Shown here one piece after another: positions 1 to 8,501 of a DNA stretch of 64,000 nt. Both the position numbers and the translations under genes were made by a program. The DNA is from Azospirillaceae bacterium (lineage in GTDB: Bacteria; Pseudomonadota; Alphaproteobacteria; Azospirillales; Azospirillaceae), in contig JARLIO010000011.1 of NCBI GenBank assembly GCA_031291675.1, positions 1 through 64,000 on the forward strand, written 5' to 3'. The notes below the pieces were generated by a model. That model saw only the letters and a list, made by a program, of their open reading frames with translations. It made no database searches and had not been told where the DNA came from. Within the stretch, counting starts at the first letter, position 1, and each line of letters opens with the position of its first letter.

Positions 1-382
1 CTCCCCAGGTGGCATCGATCCCGGCAAGGTACGCCTTCAGTTTCTGCACCGCGGTCACATATTCGGGCACGGTCGCACCCAACTGCCGCAGATCACCCTG
101 CACGATCGTCTCGACACGACTATAGAGTACGTCGACCCGTTCGCGCAGCAGATCGGGTGTCATCTTCGGATCACCGGCGACATAGCGCTGACCCGCCGTG
201 GTCAGGCGCAGCAGATCGACCTCGCTCTGCGCCGCGACATAGAGAATGCTGTCATCAAGCGTCGCGACGCGTTCAATCAGTTCGCTTCGCATCAACACCA
301 GCAAGATGCCGAGACCGACGGCGATCAAGGCGATCGTCCCGGTACACCAGCCGATCGCCCGGTAGAGAAAGCGACGGGTCAC
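1..382 (-). CDS. Membrane-bound sensor protein, N-terminal part (probable histidine kinase)
   Basis: Partial gene running off the left edge; 127 codons are visible. A GTG start overlaps the TGA of the upstream gene (GTGA), indicating translational coupling. The N-terminus has one clear transmembrane helix (about residues 10-30: TIALIAVGLGILLVL), followed by a helical, probably periplasmic sensor region with no recognisable enzyme motif. Lying third in an operon with a receiver-domain protein and a secreted molybdopterin-oxidoreductase-like protein, it is most simply the input part of a histidine kinase. The kinase domain would lie outside the window, so a chemoreceptor or diguanylate cyclase is not excluded. 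Confidence 0.6.
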   Translation of the reverse strand, partial: MTRRFLYRAIGWCTGTIALIAVGLGILLVLMRSELIERVATLDDSILYVAAQSEVDLLRLTTAGQRYVAGDPKMTPDLLRERVDVLYSRVETIVQGDLRQLGATVPEYVTAVQKLKAYLAGIDATWG

Positions 383-885
383 TGGATTTCGATCGTCTTC
401 AATTGCCAGATCGCGCGGTCAAAGTGAATCGGATTGTTGAGATCCGGACGATCATCGAAGGGATAGATCAACCACACCGGCCCCTTGTCACGGGCCGTCA
501 GGCGTTTGCCATCGGCCGAGACAGCCAGGATCGCGCCCGAATCCCGGAAATCCTCAAGGGGAATATCGACCTGATAGTCGTTGAGGGCCCGGGCCAGCAA
601 ATGCGTGCCGCTGCCCCCGAGACGGTCGATCAGGGCCTTGACCCGGACCCCCTCGAACCGGACCTTGCCTTCGGTCCAGGGCGTCTGGGTCGTCACCACA
701 TCCATCCCGATGGCCTGGAGCATCGGCAGATCCAGACGCGCCACGCCCTCCTGATTGGTTTGGGTGATATGGCCGCGGACCTCAATGATCACCGGGCCGG
801 TCGGTGCCGCCAAATCCCCGGCAACGGTGCGCCCAATCGGCATTGCCAGTAAAATCGCCGTCAAGAATACAATAAAACGTTTCAT
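379..885 (-). CDS. Small secreted molybdopterin-oxidoreductase-like domain protein
   Basis: 168 aa with an N-terminal signal peptide (MKRFIVFLTAILLAMPIGRTVAG). The mature part resembles the small stand-alone relatives of the sulfite-oxidase type molybdopterin-binding fold: beta-rich, with a VRFEGVRVKALID segment, a VWLIYPFDD segment and a C-terminal RAIWQLKTIEIQ strand. No cysteine that could ligate molybdenum is visible, so it is more likely a periplasmic binding or sensing partner than an enzyme. It sits 15 bp after the receiver gene and overlaps the sensor gene, so it probably supplies periplasmic input to that two-component pair. Confidence 0.7.
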   Translation of the reverse strand: MKRFIVFLTAILLAMPIGRTVAGDLAAPTGPVIIEVRGHITQTNQEGVARLDLPMLQAIGMDVVTTQTPWTEGKVRFEGVRVKALIDRLGGSGTHLLARALNDYQVDIPLEDFRDSGAILAVSADGKRLTARDKGPVWLIYPFDDRPDLNNPIHFDRAIWQLKTIEIQ

Positions 886-900
886 GTTCCACCCGATGAT

Positions 901-1335
901 TCATGATGCCGGCACGATGGCATGGGCAAATTGTTGCGGAGTCTTGGCGACGATGACGTCGATCCGGTCTTTGACCTGTTTGAGGCTGACGGGCTTTACG
1001 AGATAGCCGTTGACGCCGTTTTCCCGTGCAAAATTCACGGTTTCCGCATGGGCATCGGCCGTCAGGAACACGATCGGTGTGGCATTGGCGCCGCGGACCT
1101 TAATGGCCCGCACCCCTTGCAGAAATTGGCGGCCATCCATCTGTTCCATATGAACGTCGCAAAACACGATGTCAGGCCGGGTCCGGACCACCTCCAGCAA
1201 GGCATCCTTGCCATTGTCCTTCAACCCGATGTGAACGACGCCAATGTCGCGCAGGATCTTGTGGATAATCGCACGCGTAAAGGCCTCATCTTCCACAAGC
1301 AGGACTCTTATTTTGCCGTAGTCAACAAGCGGCAT
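901..1335 (-). CDS. Single-domain response regulator (receiver domain)
   Basis: 144 aa, almost entirely one CheY-like receiver domain. The acidic pocket is in VLLVEDEAF, the phospho-acceptor Asp in FCDVHM, the switch Thr in FLTAD and the conserved Lys in YLVKPVS. There is no DNA-binding output domain, so it acts by protein contact or passes on phosphate. The ATG at 1335 is chosen because AAGG lies about 11 nt upstream; a GTG 18 nt further out lacks a ribosome site. It is first in a minus-strand operon with the oxidoreductase-like gene and the membrane sensor, its likely kinase. Confidence 0.88.
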   Translation of the reverse strand: MPLVDYGKIRVLLVEDEAFTRAIIHKILRDIGVVHIGLKDNGKDALLEVVRTRPDIVFCDVHMEQMDGRQFLQGVRAIKVRGANATPIVFLTADAHAETVNFARENGVNGYLVKPVSLKQVKDRIDVIVAKTPQQFAHAIVPAS

Positions 1336-1706
1336 GATCGCGTCAGCCTTCACAATCGAGCTTTTGATGAACCGGTCGGATCAGACGCACCCCTGCATCA
1401 AGCCCGGTTGCGACAGAATAACGCGGGGTCTCGCTGTCGTATAGTGAATTTCGCGAGCTCACGATTGCAAAATACAATTTTACACGGTCCATATGCTGAT
1501 GATTTCAATCAGCAGCCCCATCGAGGCGTGATGTGATCGCGCCTGCGCCCCTTCCCGGAGATCAGGCGATTGGCGGCACCAACACGGGGCCGCCATGGCC
1601 CCGATTGTGGTCTGCCCGCCACCGCCGTGGCGTGGGCGCAAATTTCCTGGTGCCCCTTTGTCACCCGCGCTAGGGTGCCGCGACCAAGGAAGCATGTGGA
1701 TCCGGT
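1336..1706. other. Intergenic region between divergent operons
   Basis: 371 bp between the minus-strand two-component operon and the plus-strand glycosyltransferase operon. It must carry both promoters. An AT-richer patch near 1440-1500 is the only base-composition change, and I could not place a convincing -35/-10 pair. No convincing open frame is present. Confidence 0.5.
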
Positions 1707-2480
1707 ATGAACGAGTTGTCCGACGGCGTGACGCCCCCTCCTCTCTATTCGCTCGTCATTCCAGCGCATGATGAGGCGGGCAATGTCGTGCCCTTGCTTG
1801 ACGAAATTCACGCCACGCTGGCCGACACGGTGTCCTACGAGGTCATTTTCGTCGACGATGCCAGCCGCGATGCCACTGTGGCCCAATTGACCCCCCGGAT
1901 CGACGGCCATCAGGTGCGTCTGGTCCGACATAGCCAGCGTTGCGGCAAGAGCGCGGCCATCAAGAATGGCGTCAGGGTGGCGCGGGGATCCTGGATCGTC
2001 GTCATGGATGCCGACGGACAAAACGATCCGGCCGACATTCCGGTCCTGATCGCGGCCGCCGGTGCGGCCAACGCCGATATCGCCAACGGCGTGCGCCGCA
2101 GGCGACAGGACACCCTGTCCAAACGCTGGGCGTCCCGCTTTGCCAACAGACTGCGTCGTGCCCTGCTTGATGATGGCTGCCCCGACACCGCTTCAGGATT
2201 GAAACTGTTTCGGCGCGACGCCTTTCTCGAACTGCCGTTTTTCAGCACGATGCACCGTTTTTTCCCCGCGCTGTTCCAGATGCATGGTTACCGCGCGACC
2301 TACCCAATGATCAACGACCGGCCGCGGCGCTTCGGCCAGTCCAAATACAGCAATCTCGGCCGCGCCCTGGTCGGTATCGTCGACCTGGTGGGAGTTTCCT
2401 GGCTTAAACACCGGACCCCGGCCCGTGGCACGGTGACGGAAGCCACACCCGGCCCAGTTGGGGTCAACGCCCGGACCTGA
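1707..2480 (+). CDS. Family 2 glycosyltransferase (polyprenyl-phosphate sugar transferase type)
   Basis: 257 aa GT-A fold enzyme. The N-terminus YSLVIPAHDEAGNV, the nucleotide-binding VIFVDDAS and the metal-binding VVMDADGQNDP (DxD) are typical of dolichol- or undecaprenyl-phosphate mannosyl/glucosyltransferases; the C-terminal GQSKYSN motif is also characteristic. There is no C-terminal membrane domain. It would charge a polyprenyl phosphate carrier with a sugar at the cytoplasmic face. The following LAB_N and GT39 genes would use that carrier, making a cassette for decorating lipid A or another periplasmic glycan. The sugar cannot be read from the sequence. Confidence 0.88.
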   Translation: MNELSDGVTPPPLYSLVIPAHDEAGNVVPLLDEIHATLADTVSYEVIFVDDASRDATVAQLTPRIDGHQVRLVRHSQRCGKSAAIKNGVRVARGSWIVVMDADGQNDPADIPVLIAAAGAANADIANGVRRRRQDTLSKRWASRFANRLRRALLDDGCPDTASGLKLFRRDAFLELPFFSTMHRFFPALFQMHGYRATYPMINDRPRRFGQSKYSNLGRALVGIVDLVGVSWLKHRTPARGTVTEATPGPVGVNART

Positions 2481-2575
2481 CCCCGGCACGGGACGCGCGC
2501 GGCCCCTGTGCCGGATGGCGACGCGCACGCCGGCAGAATCACCACTCCGGATGATGGTACAGCTTGAGGATCGCC

Positions 2576-2887
2576 ATGGATTGGAACATCTGGACCATTA
2601 TCGGTTTCCTGGGGCAGGCGCTGTTTACGATGCGTTTTGCCTACCAATGGCTGGTCAGCGAACGGCAACGCAAGAGTGTGATCCCCGAGGCCTTCTGGTA
2701 TTTCAGCCTGACGGGCGGCCTGACGTTGCTGATCTACGCCATCCAGCGTCATGATCCGGTGTTCATTGTTGGTCAGGGCAGCGGCCTGTTCATCTATGCC
2801 CGCAACATTTATCTGATCCAGCGCGAAAAGCGTCTCAAGCGGCTTGCCGCCACGACCGCGGCGCCGCTCGGTGATGCCGCGAAATGA
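2576..2887 (+). CDS. Lipid-A-disaccharide synthase N-terminal-like (LAB_N) membrane protein
   Basis: 103 aa with about three membrane helices (WTIIGFLGQALFTMRFAYQW; YFSLTGGLTLLIYAI; VGQGSGLFIYARNIYLI). This matches the small LAB_N family found fused to LpxB or beside ArnT-type transferases. The ATG at 2576 is preferred because TTGAGGA lies 5 nt upstream. The gene ends in ATGA shared with the GT39 gene. It probably acts at the inner membrane with its two neighbours in moving or presenting a lipid-linked sugar; the exact role of stand-alone LAB_N proteins is unsettled. Confidence 0.85.
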   Translation: MDWNIWTIIGFLGQALFTMRFAYQWLVSERQRKSVIPEAFWYFSLTGGLTLLIYAIQRHDPVFIVGQGSGLFIYARNIYLIQREKRLKRLAATTAAPLGDAAK

Positions 2888-2898
2888 TGCCGCGAAAT
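2873..2898. repeat. 13-bp perfect tandem duplication at a gene junction
   Basis: The unit GATGCCGCGAAAT is present twice in tandem, spanning the end of the LAB_N gene and the start of the GT39 gene. It duplicates the context of the overlapping start, so there are several in-frame ATGs for the GT39 product. Confidence 0.85.
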
Positions 2899-4554
2899 GA
2901 TGGGAATGCGATGCCCGGTACGTTCACCGCCATCCTGATGACGATCCGCACCCAGGCCCAGGCCGTCGCCCAGGGCCTCGCCCTCGTCCTGTTGTGTCTG
3001 GCGCTGTATCTGCCGGGATTGACCGCACTGCCGGTCGTGGATCGCGACGAGGCCCGGTTCGCCCAGGCATCCCGCCAGATGGTCGAAAGCGGCGATCCGA
3101 TCGCGATTCACTTCCAGAATGAAAGCCGCCTGAAGAAACCGATCGGGATTTACTGGCTCCAGGCCGCCAGTGCTTCCGCCCTGGGCGGTGTCACGGCGCC
3201 GATCTGGGCCTACCGCGTGCCCTCGCTGATCGGTGCGACGATTGCCGTGCTGCTGACGGCCTGGATCGGAATCCGGCTGTTTGGCACCACGGCCGGCATG
3301 ACCGCCGCCGCGATTCTGGCGGGAACCGTCCTGTTGGGCTACGAGGCCCGACAAGCCAAGACCGACGCCGTGCTGCTGGCAACCATCGTCGCCGTCCAGG
3401 GGGCGCTCGCGGCGCGCTGGCAGGATCACCGCGAGGGGCGCAAGACCAGTCTCGGCGTCATCCTGACCTTCTGGGTCGGGCTCGCGGCCTCGATCCTGGT
3501 CAAGGGGCCCATCGTGCTGCTGGTCAGTGGTGCGACCATCGCCGCACTGGCCGCGGTGGAGCGCCAGGTGCGGTGGCTGGCGGGGTTGCGCCCGCGGCTC
3601 GGTCTGCCCCTGTTGCTGGTCCTCGTCCTGCCCTGGTTCATCGCCATCATGATCCAGACCGGCGGGGCCTTCTTCCACGAATCGGTCGGCCACGACCTGG
3701 TCGACAAGATGGTCTCAAGCCAGGAAACCCATGGTGCCTGGCCGGGCTACTATGTCGCCGCCTTCCTCCTGACCTTCTGGCCCTATACCCTGCTTGCGAT
3801 CCCGGCAGCGCCCTGGGCCTGGCGCCATCGCCGCGAACCGGCGGTTCTGTTCTGTCTCGCCTGGCTGGTGCCAGCCTGGCTGATTTTCGAGCTGGTGCCA
3901 ACCAAACTGCCGCACTACGTCCTGCCACTATACCCGGCCCTGGCTTTGCTGACCGGCGCGGCGGCGGCGGCGATGCCGGCACCGGGCCGCCGCCTGTCAA
4001 CCCTGGCCCTGGTGGTCTGGGCGATTCCGGGGATTGCGTTGCTGGCGGCGTTGCTCGGACTGGTTCCCGTGGTTTCCGGGCGGCTGCAACCCGGCGCGAT
4101 CGGGCTTGCCGTCGGCGCCGCGGCGCTGCTGTGGCTGGCGCCGCGCCAGACCCGGTTGTCCAACAAGATGATGGCCCTGGCGCTGGCCGGCGGGCTGATC
4201 ACGGGCGGCGCGTTTCAATTCGTGCTGCCGTCGCTGGATCCGGCCTGGGTCAGCGATGCCGTGAAGGCCCGGATCGATGCCGTCCGCCCCTGCCCGACCG
4301 GGCCGATCGCCGCCGCCGGCTATACCGAGCCCAGTCTGGTTTTTGATGTCGGCACCGGGATTCAACTAACCGATGGTTCCGGCGCCGCCGCCATCGTCGG
4401 CGCCGACGCCTGCGCGGTCGCCGTGGTCGACATCACCCAGGACGCCGCCTTCCACACCGCACTGAGCACAGCAGTGCGCACCCTGGGCCAGGTTCGCGGG
4501 TTCAACTATTCCCGCGGCAAGCCGGTGGACCTGACGCTTTATGCGCGGCAATAG
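2884..4554 (+). CDS. ArnT/PMT-like family 39 glycosyltransferase
   Basis: 556 aa polytopic membrane protein. After the first membrane helix comes the signature periplasmic loop VVDRDEARFAQASRQM, carrying the acidic pair that binds the acceptor/donor in ArnT and protein O-mannosyltransferases, then LKKPIGIYWLQA and roughly eleven further hydrophobic segments. The C-terminal 120 residues form a soluble periplasmic domain. These enzymes move a sugar from a polyprenyl phosphate to lipid A or another periplasmic acceptor. The start overlaps the previous stop (ATGA); in-frame ATGs further in, for example at 2911, are alternatives. Confidence 0.87.
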   Translation: MMPRNDGNAMPGTFTAILMTIRTQAQAVAQGLALVLLCLALYLPGLTALPVVDRDEARFAQASRQMVESGDPIAIHFQNESRLKKPIGIYWLQAASASALGGVTAPIWAYRVPSLIGATIAVLLTAWIGIRLFGTTAGMTAAAILAGTVLLGYEARQAKTDAVLLATIVAVQGALAARWQDHREGRKTSLGVILTFWVGLAASILVKGPIVLLVSGATIAALAAVERQVRWLAGLRPRLGLPLLLVLVLPWFIAIMIQTGGAFFHESVGHDLVDKMVSSQETHGAWPGYYVAAFLLTFWPYTLLAIPAAPWAWRHRREPAVLFCLAWLVPAWLIFELVPTKLPHYVLPLYPALALLTGAAAAAMPAPGRRLSTLALVVWAIPGIALLAALLGLVPVVSGRLQPGAIGLAVGAAALLWLAPRQTRLSNKMMALALAGGLITGGAFQFVLPSLDPAWVSDAVKARIDAVRPCPTGPIAAAGYTEPSLVFDVGTGIQLTDGSGAAAIVGADACAVAVVDITQDAAFHTALSTAVRTLGQVRGFNYSRGKPVDLTLYARQ

Positions 4555-4568
4555 CCCGGCACATTATA

Positions 4569-4595
4569 GCAACGGTCGTGAGAAATGACCGTTGC
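4569..4595 (+). terminator. Perfect 9-bp hairpin after the GT39 gene
   Basis: GCAACGGTC and GACCGTTGC pair perfectly around a 9-nt loop, 15 bp after the plus-strand stop. There is no strong T-run, so termination may be weak or Rho-assisted. Confidence 0.6.
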
Positions 4596-4656
4596 GTTGA
4601 AACGCCACGCCGGCTTCGGTCCTTACGGGCCGCGGCGGCGGTCGCCGCCGATCCCC

Positions 4657-4687
4657 AACCCGCGATGAGTGAAGATCATCGCGGGTT
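4657..4687. terminator. Perfect 12-bp hairpin between convergent genes
   Basis: AACCCGCGATGA and TCATCGCGGGTT pair perfectly around a 7-nt loop, 4 bp beyond the stop of the minus-strand glycosyltransferase. The position between convergent genes suggests a bidirectional transcription end. Confidence 0.7.
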
Positions 4688-4691
4688 GGTA

Positions 4692-5531
4692 TTACAGCGG
4701 CCGGCCACGCAGGGCGAATTCTTGAAAGCTGCTGACCTGGCCGGCCCGGAATGCGGCACCGAACAGACGGTTGATCACAATCTTGCGGCCGATCACCGCA
4801 CGCAACCGGGCGATCAATACCGGGTCGACGATGCCAAGCCCGTCATTGTCGAGCCGCGACAGCAGCCGGAGATAGGAGGCCTCAGCACGATCGGCGCCGT
4901 CGTCGCCGTGGCACATCGAAGCCGGGTGGACACGATATTGCCGCAGCGGCTGGCGCAACACCGGAACCGCGCCGCAGGCCTGCAGCACCGCCATGTTGAA
5001 CACAACATCCTCGCCGATATCGACCCCGTCGAACCAGCGCAACCCGAGCTCCCGGCGCTGGACCAGACACAGCGGTGTCGACAGCGCGATGAATTCATCA
5101 AGGGCCAGGTCAAACGCGTCCGCCGCCGCGGGGAACGGACGCCCCAGCAGGCGATCGTCGCGCTCATCGATGACATCGACATTGTCGCCCGCGGCCCCGT
5201 GTTCGACGGCCAACGGAACCAGGCCTTGAAGCCGCTCCGGATACCAGAGATCATCGGCGTCCAATGGCGCCAGCAGGCTCCCGGTCGCCGCATCCAGCGC
5301 GGTGTTGCGCGCCTCGGGGCAACCGCCGCCAACCCGGCCGGTTGATACGAAGCGGACACGCGAATCGTCAATTCCGGCCCGGGCCAGAATCTCGCGGTAA
5401 TCGGTGCCGTCATCGCTGGCAATAACCAGCTCCCAGTTCTGATAACTCTGAGCCCGAACGCTTTCGACCGCCCGGGCGATCACCCGATGCGCCCGATAGG
5501 CCGGCATCAGCACGGAAACCAGATGTGTCAT
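4692..5531 (-). CDS. Family 2 glycosyltransferase (EpsE/WcaA-like)
   Basis: 279 aa cytoplasmic GT-A enzyme. The N-terminus VSVLMPAYRAHRVIARAV, the WELVIASDDGTD loop, the PEARNTAL segment and the LAPLDADDLWYPE DxD motif are standard for GT2. A later EDVVFNMAVL segment provides the catalytic acidic residue. The frame stays open upstream to about 5807, but family alignment starts at the ATG at 5531. The upstream ATG at 5684 would add an unrelated basic tail; it has a GAG-type site, so it is not excluded. No partner genes reveal the acceptor. Confidence 0.82.
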   Translation of the reverse strand: MTHLVSVLMPAYRAHRVIARAVESVRAQSYQNWELVIASDDGTDYREILARAGIDDSRVRFVSTGRVGGGCPEARNTALDAATGSLLAPLDADDLWYPERLQGLVPLAVEHGAAGDNVDVIDERDDRLLGRPFPAAADAFDLALDEFIALSTPLCLVQRRELGLRWFDGVDIGEDVVFNMAVLQACGAVPVLRQPLRQYRVHPASMCHGDDGADRAEASYLRLLSRLDNDGLGIVDPVLIARLRAVIGRKIVINRLFGAAFRAGQVSSFQEFALRGRPL

Positions 5532-5719
5532 GAACGCCCCCGATCCGGTCCTCTTGTCATCATCGGGGATGCCTTGTCGCCGATTTTTTGGCAAGACCGA
5601 TGGCACCAGTTTCGTCACGAGGCCGCGATTTTTCCGTCGGGTTAATTGACTTGGGTCAAAGTCATCCCATCGATCCAGTGACATAGTTTGTCCGTCTCTA
5701 ACCCTCCCTGTTATCGCCT

Positions 5720-5750
5720 CGGGCCGCCTTCTGGCGGCCCGCTTGTTTTG
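5720..5750 (+). terminator. Strong intrinsic terminator with no upstream plus-strand gene
   Basis: CGGGCCGCC and GGCGGCCCG form a perfect 9-bp stem with a TTCT tetraloop, followed directly by CTTGTTTTG. On the plus strand this is a textbook Rho-independent terminator, yet the nearest plus-strand gene ends at 4554. Confidence 0.7.
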
Positions 5751-5780
5751 TGCCGCCTTCTGGCGACCGGCCTGTTTTGT
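5723..5780. repeat. 29-bp tandem repeat containing the terminator
   Basis: Two adjacent 29-bp units (5723-5751 and 5752-5780) differ at three positions, and a third partial unit begins at 5781. The second unit's stem is weakened by its substitutions. The repeat looks like local duplication of the terminator. Confidence 0.8.
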
Positions 5781-5968
5781 GCCGCCTTCCCGGCATGCCC
5801 GTGGCACTGCGGCTGCCGGCGAATCCTTCGCCGATCATGCGGCTTGACACCAGGTCCCGACACCGTGATCGTGCCATGGTACTGGAGTCACCGGCTCGGT
5901 CATGCGGCACCGGCTGTCAGAAAACCGTCGGTCGTCCCGATCCGGCGCAGGCAGGAGAGTTTCTGTCC

Positions 5969-7177
5969 GTGAGTGAGACAATGACGGCGCGATCCGGCGC
6001 CGAACCCGTCACGGTGTCCGTCCTGGGTGCCGTCAGCCTGTGTCATCTGCTGAATGACACGATACAATCGTTGCTGCCGGCGATTTACCCGATCCTGAAA
6101 TCCGGGTTTGACCTCAGTTTCAGCCAGATCGGTCTCCTGACTCTGACCTATCAGATCACGGCGTCCTTGCTGCAGCCGATGATCGGCCTTTATACCGACC
6201 GTAACCCCCAGCCTTATTCCCTGCCCTTCGGCATGGGCTTCACCCTGCTGGGGCTGCTGGTGCTCTCGGTTGCGCCCAGCTTTCCCGTGCTGGTGGCGGC
6301 GGCAGCGCTGCTCGGGGTCGGGACATCGATCTTTCATCCGGAATCATCGCGGCTCGCCCGCCTGGCGTCGGGGGGCCGACACGGCCTGGCACAGTCGGTA
6401 TTCCAAGTCGGCGGCAATTTCGGCCAGTCGATGGGGCCTCTGCTGGTGGCATTCTTCATTCTGCCGCGCGGTCGCGACAGCCTGGCCTGGTTTGCAATCC
6501 TGGCCCTGGGTGCCATGGCGATTCTGACGGTTCTTGGACGTTGGTACAAGAATAATGGCCATGCCGAACGGCATCACTATCGGATTGCCCGGCGTCATTC
6601 CGACCTGTCGCGACGCCAGGTCACCGCCGCCATTGGCGTGTTGCTTGTGCTGATCTTTTCAAAATACGTCTACCTGTCCAGCATCACCAGTTACTATGTT
6701 TTCTATCTGATGCATCATTTCCAGCTTCCGACCCAGGAAGCCCAGGTCTGCCTGTTCATCTTTCTCGCTTCCGCGGCGGTCGGGACCGTGGCCGGGGGGC
6801 CGATCGGCGATCGCTTCGGCCGCAAACGTGTGATCTGGGGATCGATCGTCGGTGTTCTGCCGTTCACGCTCGCGCTGCCTTATGCCGATCTCACCGGGAC
6901 CATCCTGCTCTCAATCGTGATCGGACTGGTGTTGTCCTCGGCGTTCTCGGCCATCGTCGTTTATGCCCAGGACCTGCTGCCGGGCCGGGTCGGTATGGTC
7001 TCGGGGCTGTTTTTCGGGTTCGCCTTCGGCATGGCCGGTATTGGCGCCGGTGTTCTGGGCGCGCTGGCCGATCACACCAGCATCGAATTCGTCTATTCAG
7101 TCTGTGCCTATCTTCCCCTGCTCGGTCTGATGACCGTGTTGCTACCCAATGTCGAGGATGCCCGGCGCCCGTCGTGA
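5969..7177 (+). CDS. MFS transporter, fosmidomycin-resistance (Fsr) family
   Basis: 402 aa with twelve predicted membrane segments in two halves separated by a basic loop (RHHYRIARRHSDLSRR). Family marks are SLCHLLNDTIQSLLPAIYP near the N-terminus, GTSIFHPESSRLARLASG and VFQVGGNFGQS; the second-half loop is GDRFGRKRVIWGS. Such proteins export drugs or metabolites by proton antiport. A GTG start at 5969 is chosen because AGGAGA lies 10 nt upstream; the in-frame ATG 12 nt further is too far from it. The true substrate is unknown. Confidence 0.88.
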   Translation: MSETMTARSGAEPVTVSVLGAVSLCHLLNDTIQSLLPAIYPILKSGFDLSFSQIGLLTLTYQITASLLQPMIGLYTDRNPQPYSLPFGMGFTLLGLLVLSVAPSFPVLVAAAALLGVGTSIFHPESSRLARLASGGRHGLAQSVFQVGGNFGQSMGPLLVAFFILPRGRDSLAWFAILALGAMAILTVLGRWYKNNGHAERHHYRIARRHSDLSRRQVTAAIGVLLVLIFSKYVYLSSITSYYVFYLMHHFQLPTQEAQVCLFIFLASAAVGTVAGGPIGDRFGRKRVIWGSIVGVLPFTLALPYADLTGTILLSIVIGLVLSSAFSAIVVYAQDLLPGRVGMVSGLFFGFAFGMAGIGAGVLGALADHTSIEFVYSVCAYLPLLGLMTVLLPNVEDARRPS

Positions 7178-7225
7178 TGCGGGCCGGCGGAGATCCGGCG
7201 GTCCCAAGCGGAGGAATTGCTGGCG

Positions 7226-8407
7226 ATGAGCGACGATTTCAGCGGTCCCGGCGAAACCTTTGTCGAGGTCACGCAACGCAGCTGGCTGGGCCGCGCTGCC
7301 GGATCCTTGATTGCGGTTGTGATCGGTCTGATCCTGTTTCTGGGCAGCTTCCCCGTGCTGATCTGGAACGAGGGCCGGGCTGTCGCCGCGATCGACACCC
7401 TCAATGCCGGTGCCCGCAGCGTCGTCTCGGTTGCCGCCGACCATATCGATCCGGTCCATGACGGCCATCTGGTCCACGTCACCGGCGTCGCCACGGTCGA
7501 CCACCCCGCCGTGGATCCGGTCTTCGGCGTCGCGCCGGTAAATGCCGTCCGCCTGCGCCGCCACGTCGAAATGTACCAGTGGCAGGAGCACAAGGAGAGC
7601 CAGACCGACAAGCAGCTGGGCGGGGGTGAGACCACCCGGACCACCTATCAATATCGCAAAGTATGGTCCGAGACCGCGATCGATTCGGCCGGGTTCAAGC
7701 AACCCAATGGCCATGGCAATGCGGTAATGCCCCTGCACAGCACAATGTTCGATGCCAATGGGGTGCGCCTCGGCGCTTTTCATCTGGACGAGGGCCTGAT
7801 CGGACAGATGTCGGGCTTCAAAACGCTGGCGCCACCGACCGACGCGACCGGCGCTGGGGTCGAACCGTTCTTCCGGCGGTTCGGCGAAGGGTTTTACCAC
7901 GGGAGCAGCCCGGAAACGCCGGCACCGGGCGACATCCAGGTGTCGTTCGAGGTCATCGAAACCCAGCCCATCAGCGTCATCGCCGCGCAGGTCGGCCAGC
8001 GCTTCGCCCCGTTCCGCACCGGGAAGGGGCCGGCGATCGAAGCGATCGACCTGGGCACCCACAGCGCCGCTGACATGTTCCAGGAGGCCCAAGCCAGTGA
8101 AGCGACGATGACCTGGATCCTGCGCGGTGTCGGGTTCGTGATGATGGCGTTGGGGGTTGGCCTGATGGCGGCACCGTTGGCGTGGCTCGCCAGCGTGCTG
8201 CCCGTCCTGGAGGGCGTTGTCGATGCGGCCGCCTTTCTTGTCGCTCTGATCATCGCGATTCCGCTGACCGCCATCACCATTGCGATCAGTTGGATCGCCT
8301 ACCGGCCGCTGCTGGGCGGGGGCCTGATCATTGTCGGGCTGGGCCTGGCGATCCTGGTCCGCCGGCTGGCGGGGCGACGTCCGCCGCGGTTCGCCACGCC
8401 GCGCTGA
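7226..8407 (+). CDS. TMEM43/LUMA family membrane protein
   Basis: 393 aa. One membrane helix near the N-terminus is followed by the family signature WNEGRAVAAIDTLNAGA, then a long extracytoplasmic region and four closely spaced helices at the C-terminus (about residues 290-385). This is the architecture of the TMEM43 (DUF1625) family, known from animals and scattered bacteria, whose biochemical role in bacteria is not established. The ATG at 7226 is supported by GAGGA 10 nt upstream. It lies 48 bp after the MFS gene and may be co-transcribed with it. Confidence 0.82.
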   Translation: MSDDFSGPGETFVEVTQRSWLGRAAGSLIAVVIGLILFLGSFPVLIWNEGRAVAAIDTLNAGARSVVSVAADHIDPVHDGHLVHVTGVATVDHPAVDPVFGVAPVNAVRLRRHVEMYQWQEHKESQTDKQLGGGETTRTTYQYRKVWSETAIDSAGFKQPNGHGNAVMPLHSTMFDANGVRLGAFHLDEGLIGQMSGFKTLAPPTDATGAGVEPFFRRFGEGFYHGSSPETPAPGDIQVSFEVIETQPISVIAAQVGQRFAPFRTGKGPAIEAIDLGTHSAADMFQEAQASEATMTWILRGVGFVMMALGVGLMAAPLAWLASVLPVLEGVVDAAAFLVALIIAIPLTAITIAISWIAYRPLLGGGLIIVGLGLAILVRRLAGRRPPRFATPR

Positions 8408-8428
8408 TCCCGGCCACACCGCCGCTAT

Positions 8429-8468
8429 GGATATTTTGCTTTGCGGAAGCACCACCGACGCAATATCC
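8429..8468. promoter_or_regulatory. Inverted repeat upstream of modA-like gene
   Basis: GGATATT (8429-8435) and AATATCC (8462-8468) form an inverted repeat. A directly repeated CGCTAT (8423 and 8473) accompanies it, and the second copy extends to CGCTATAACG, which recalls a ModE half-site. It could be a regulator site for the molybdate-binding protein gene; this is inference only. Confidence 0.3.
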
Positions 8469-8501
8469 TGTTCGCTATAACGACGGAAAAGGGTGCCGGT
8501 G

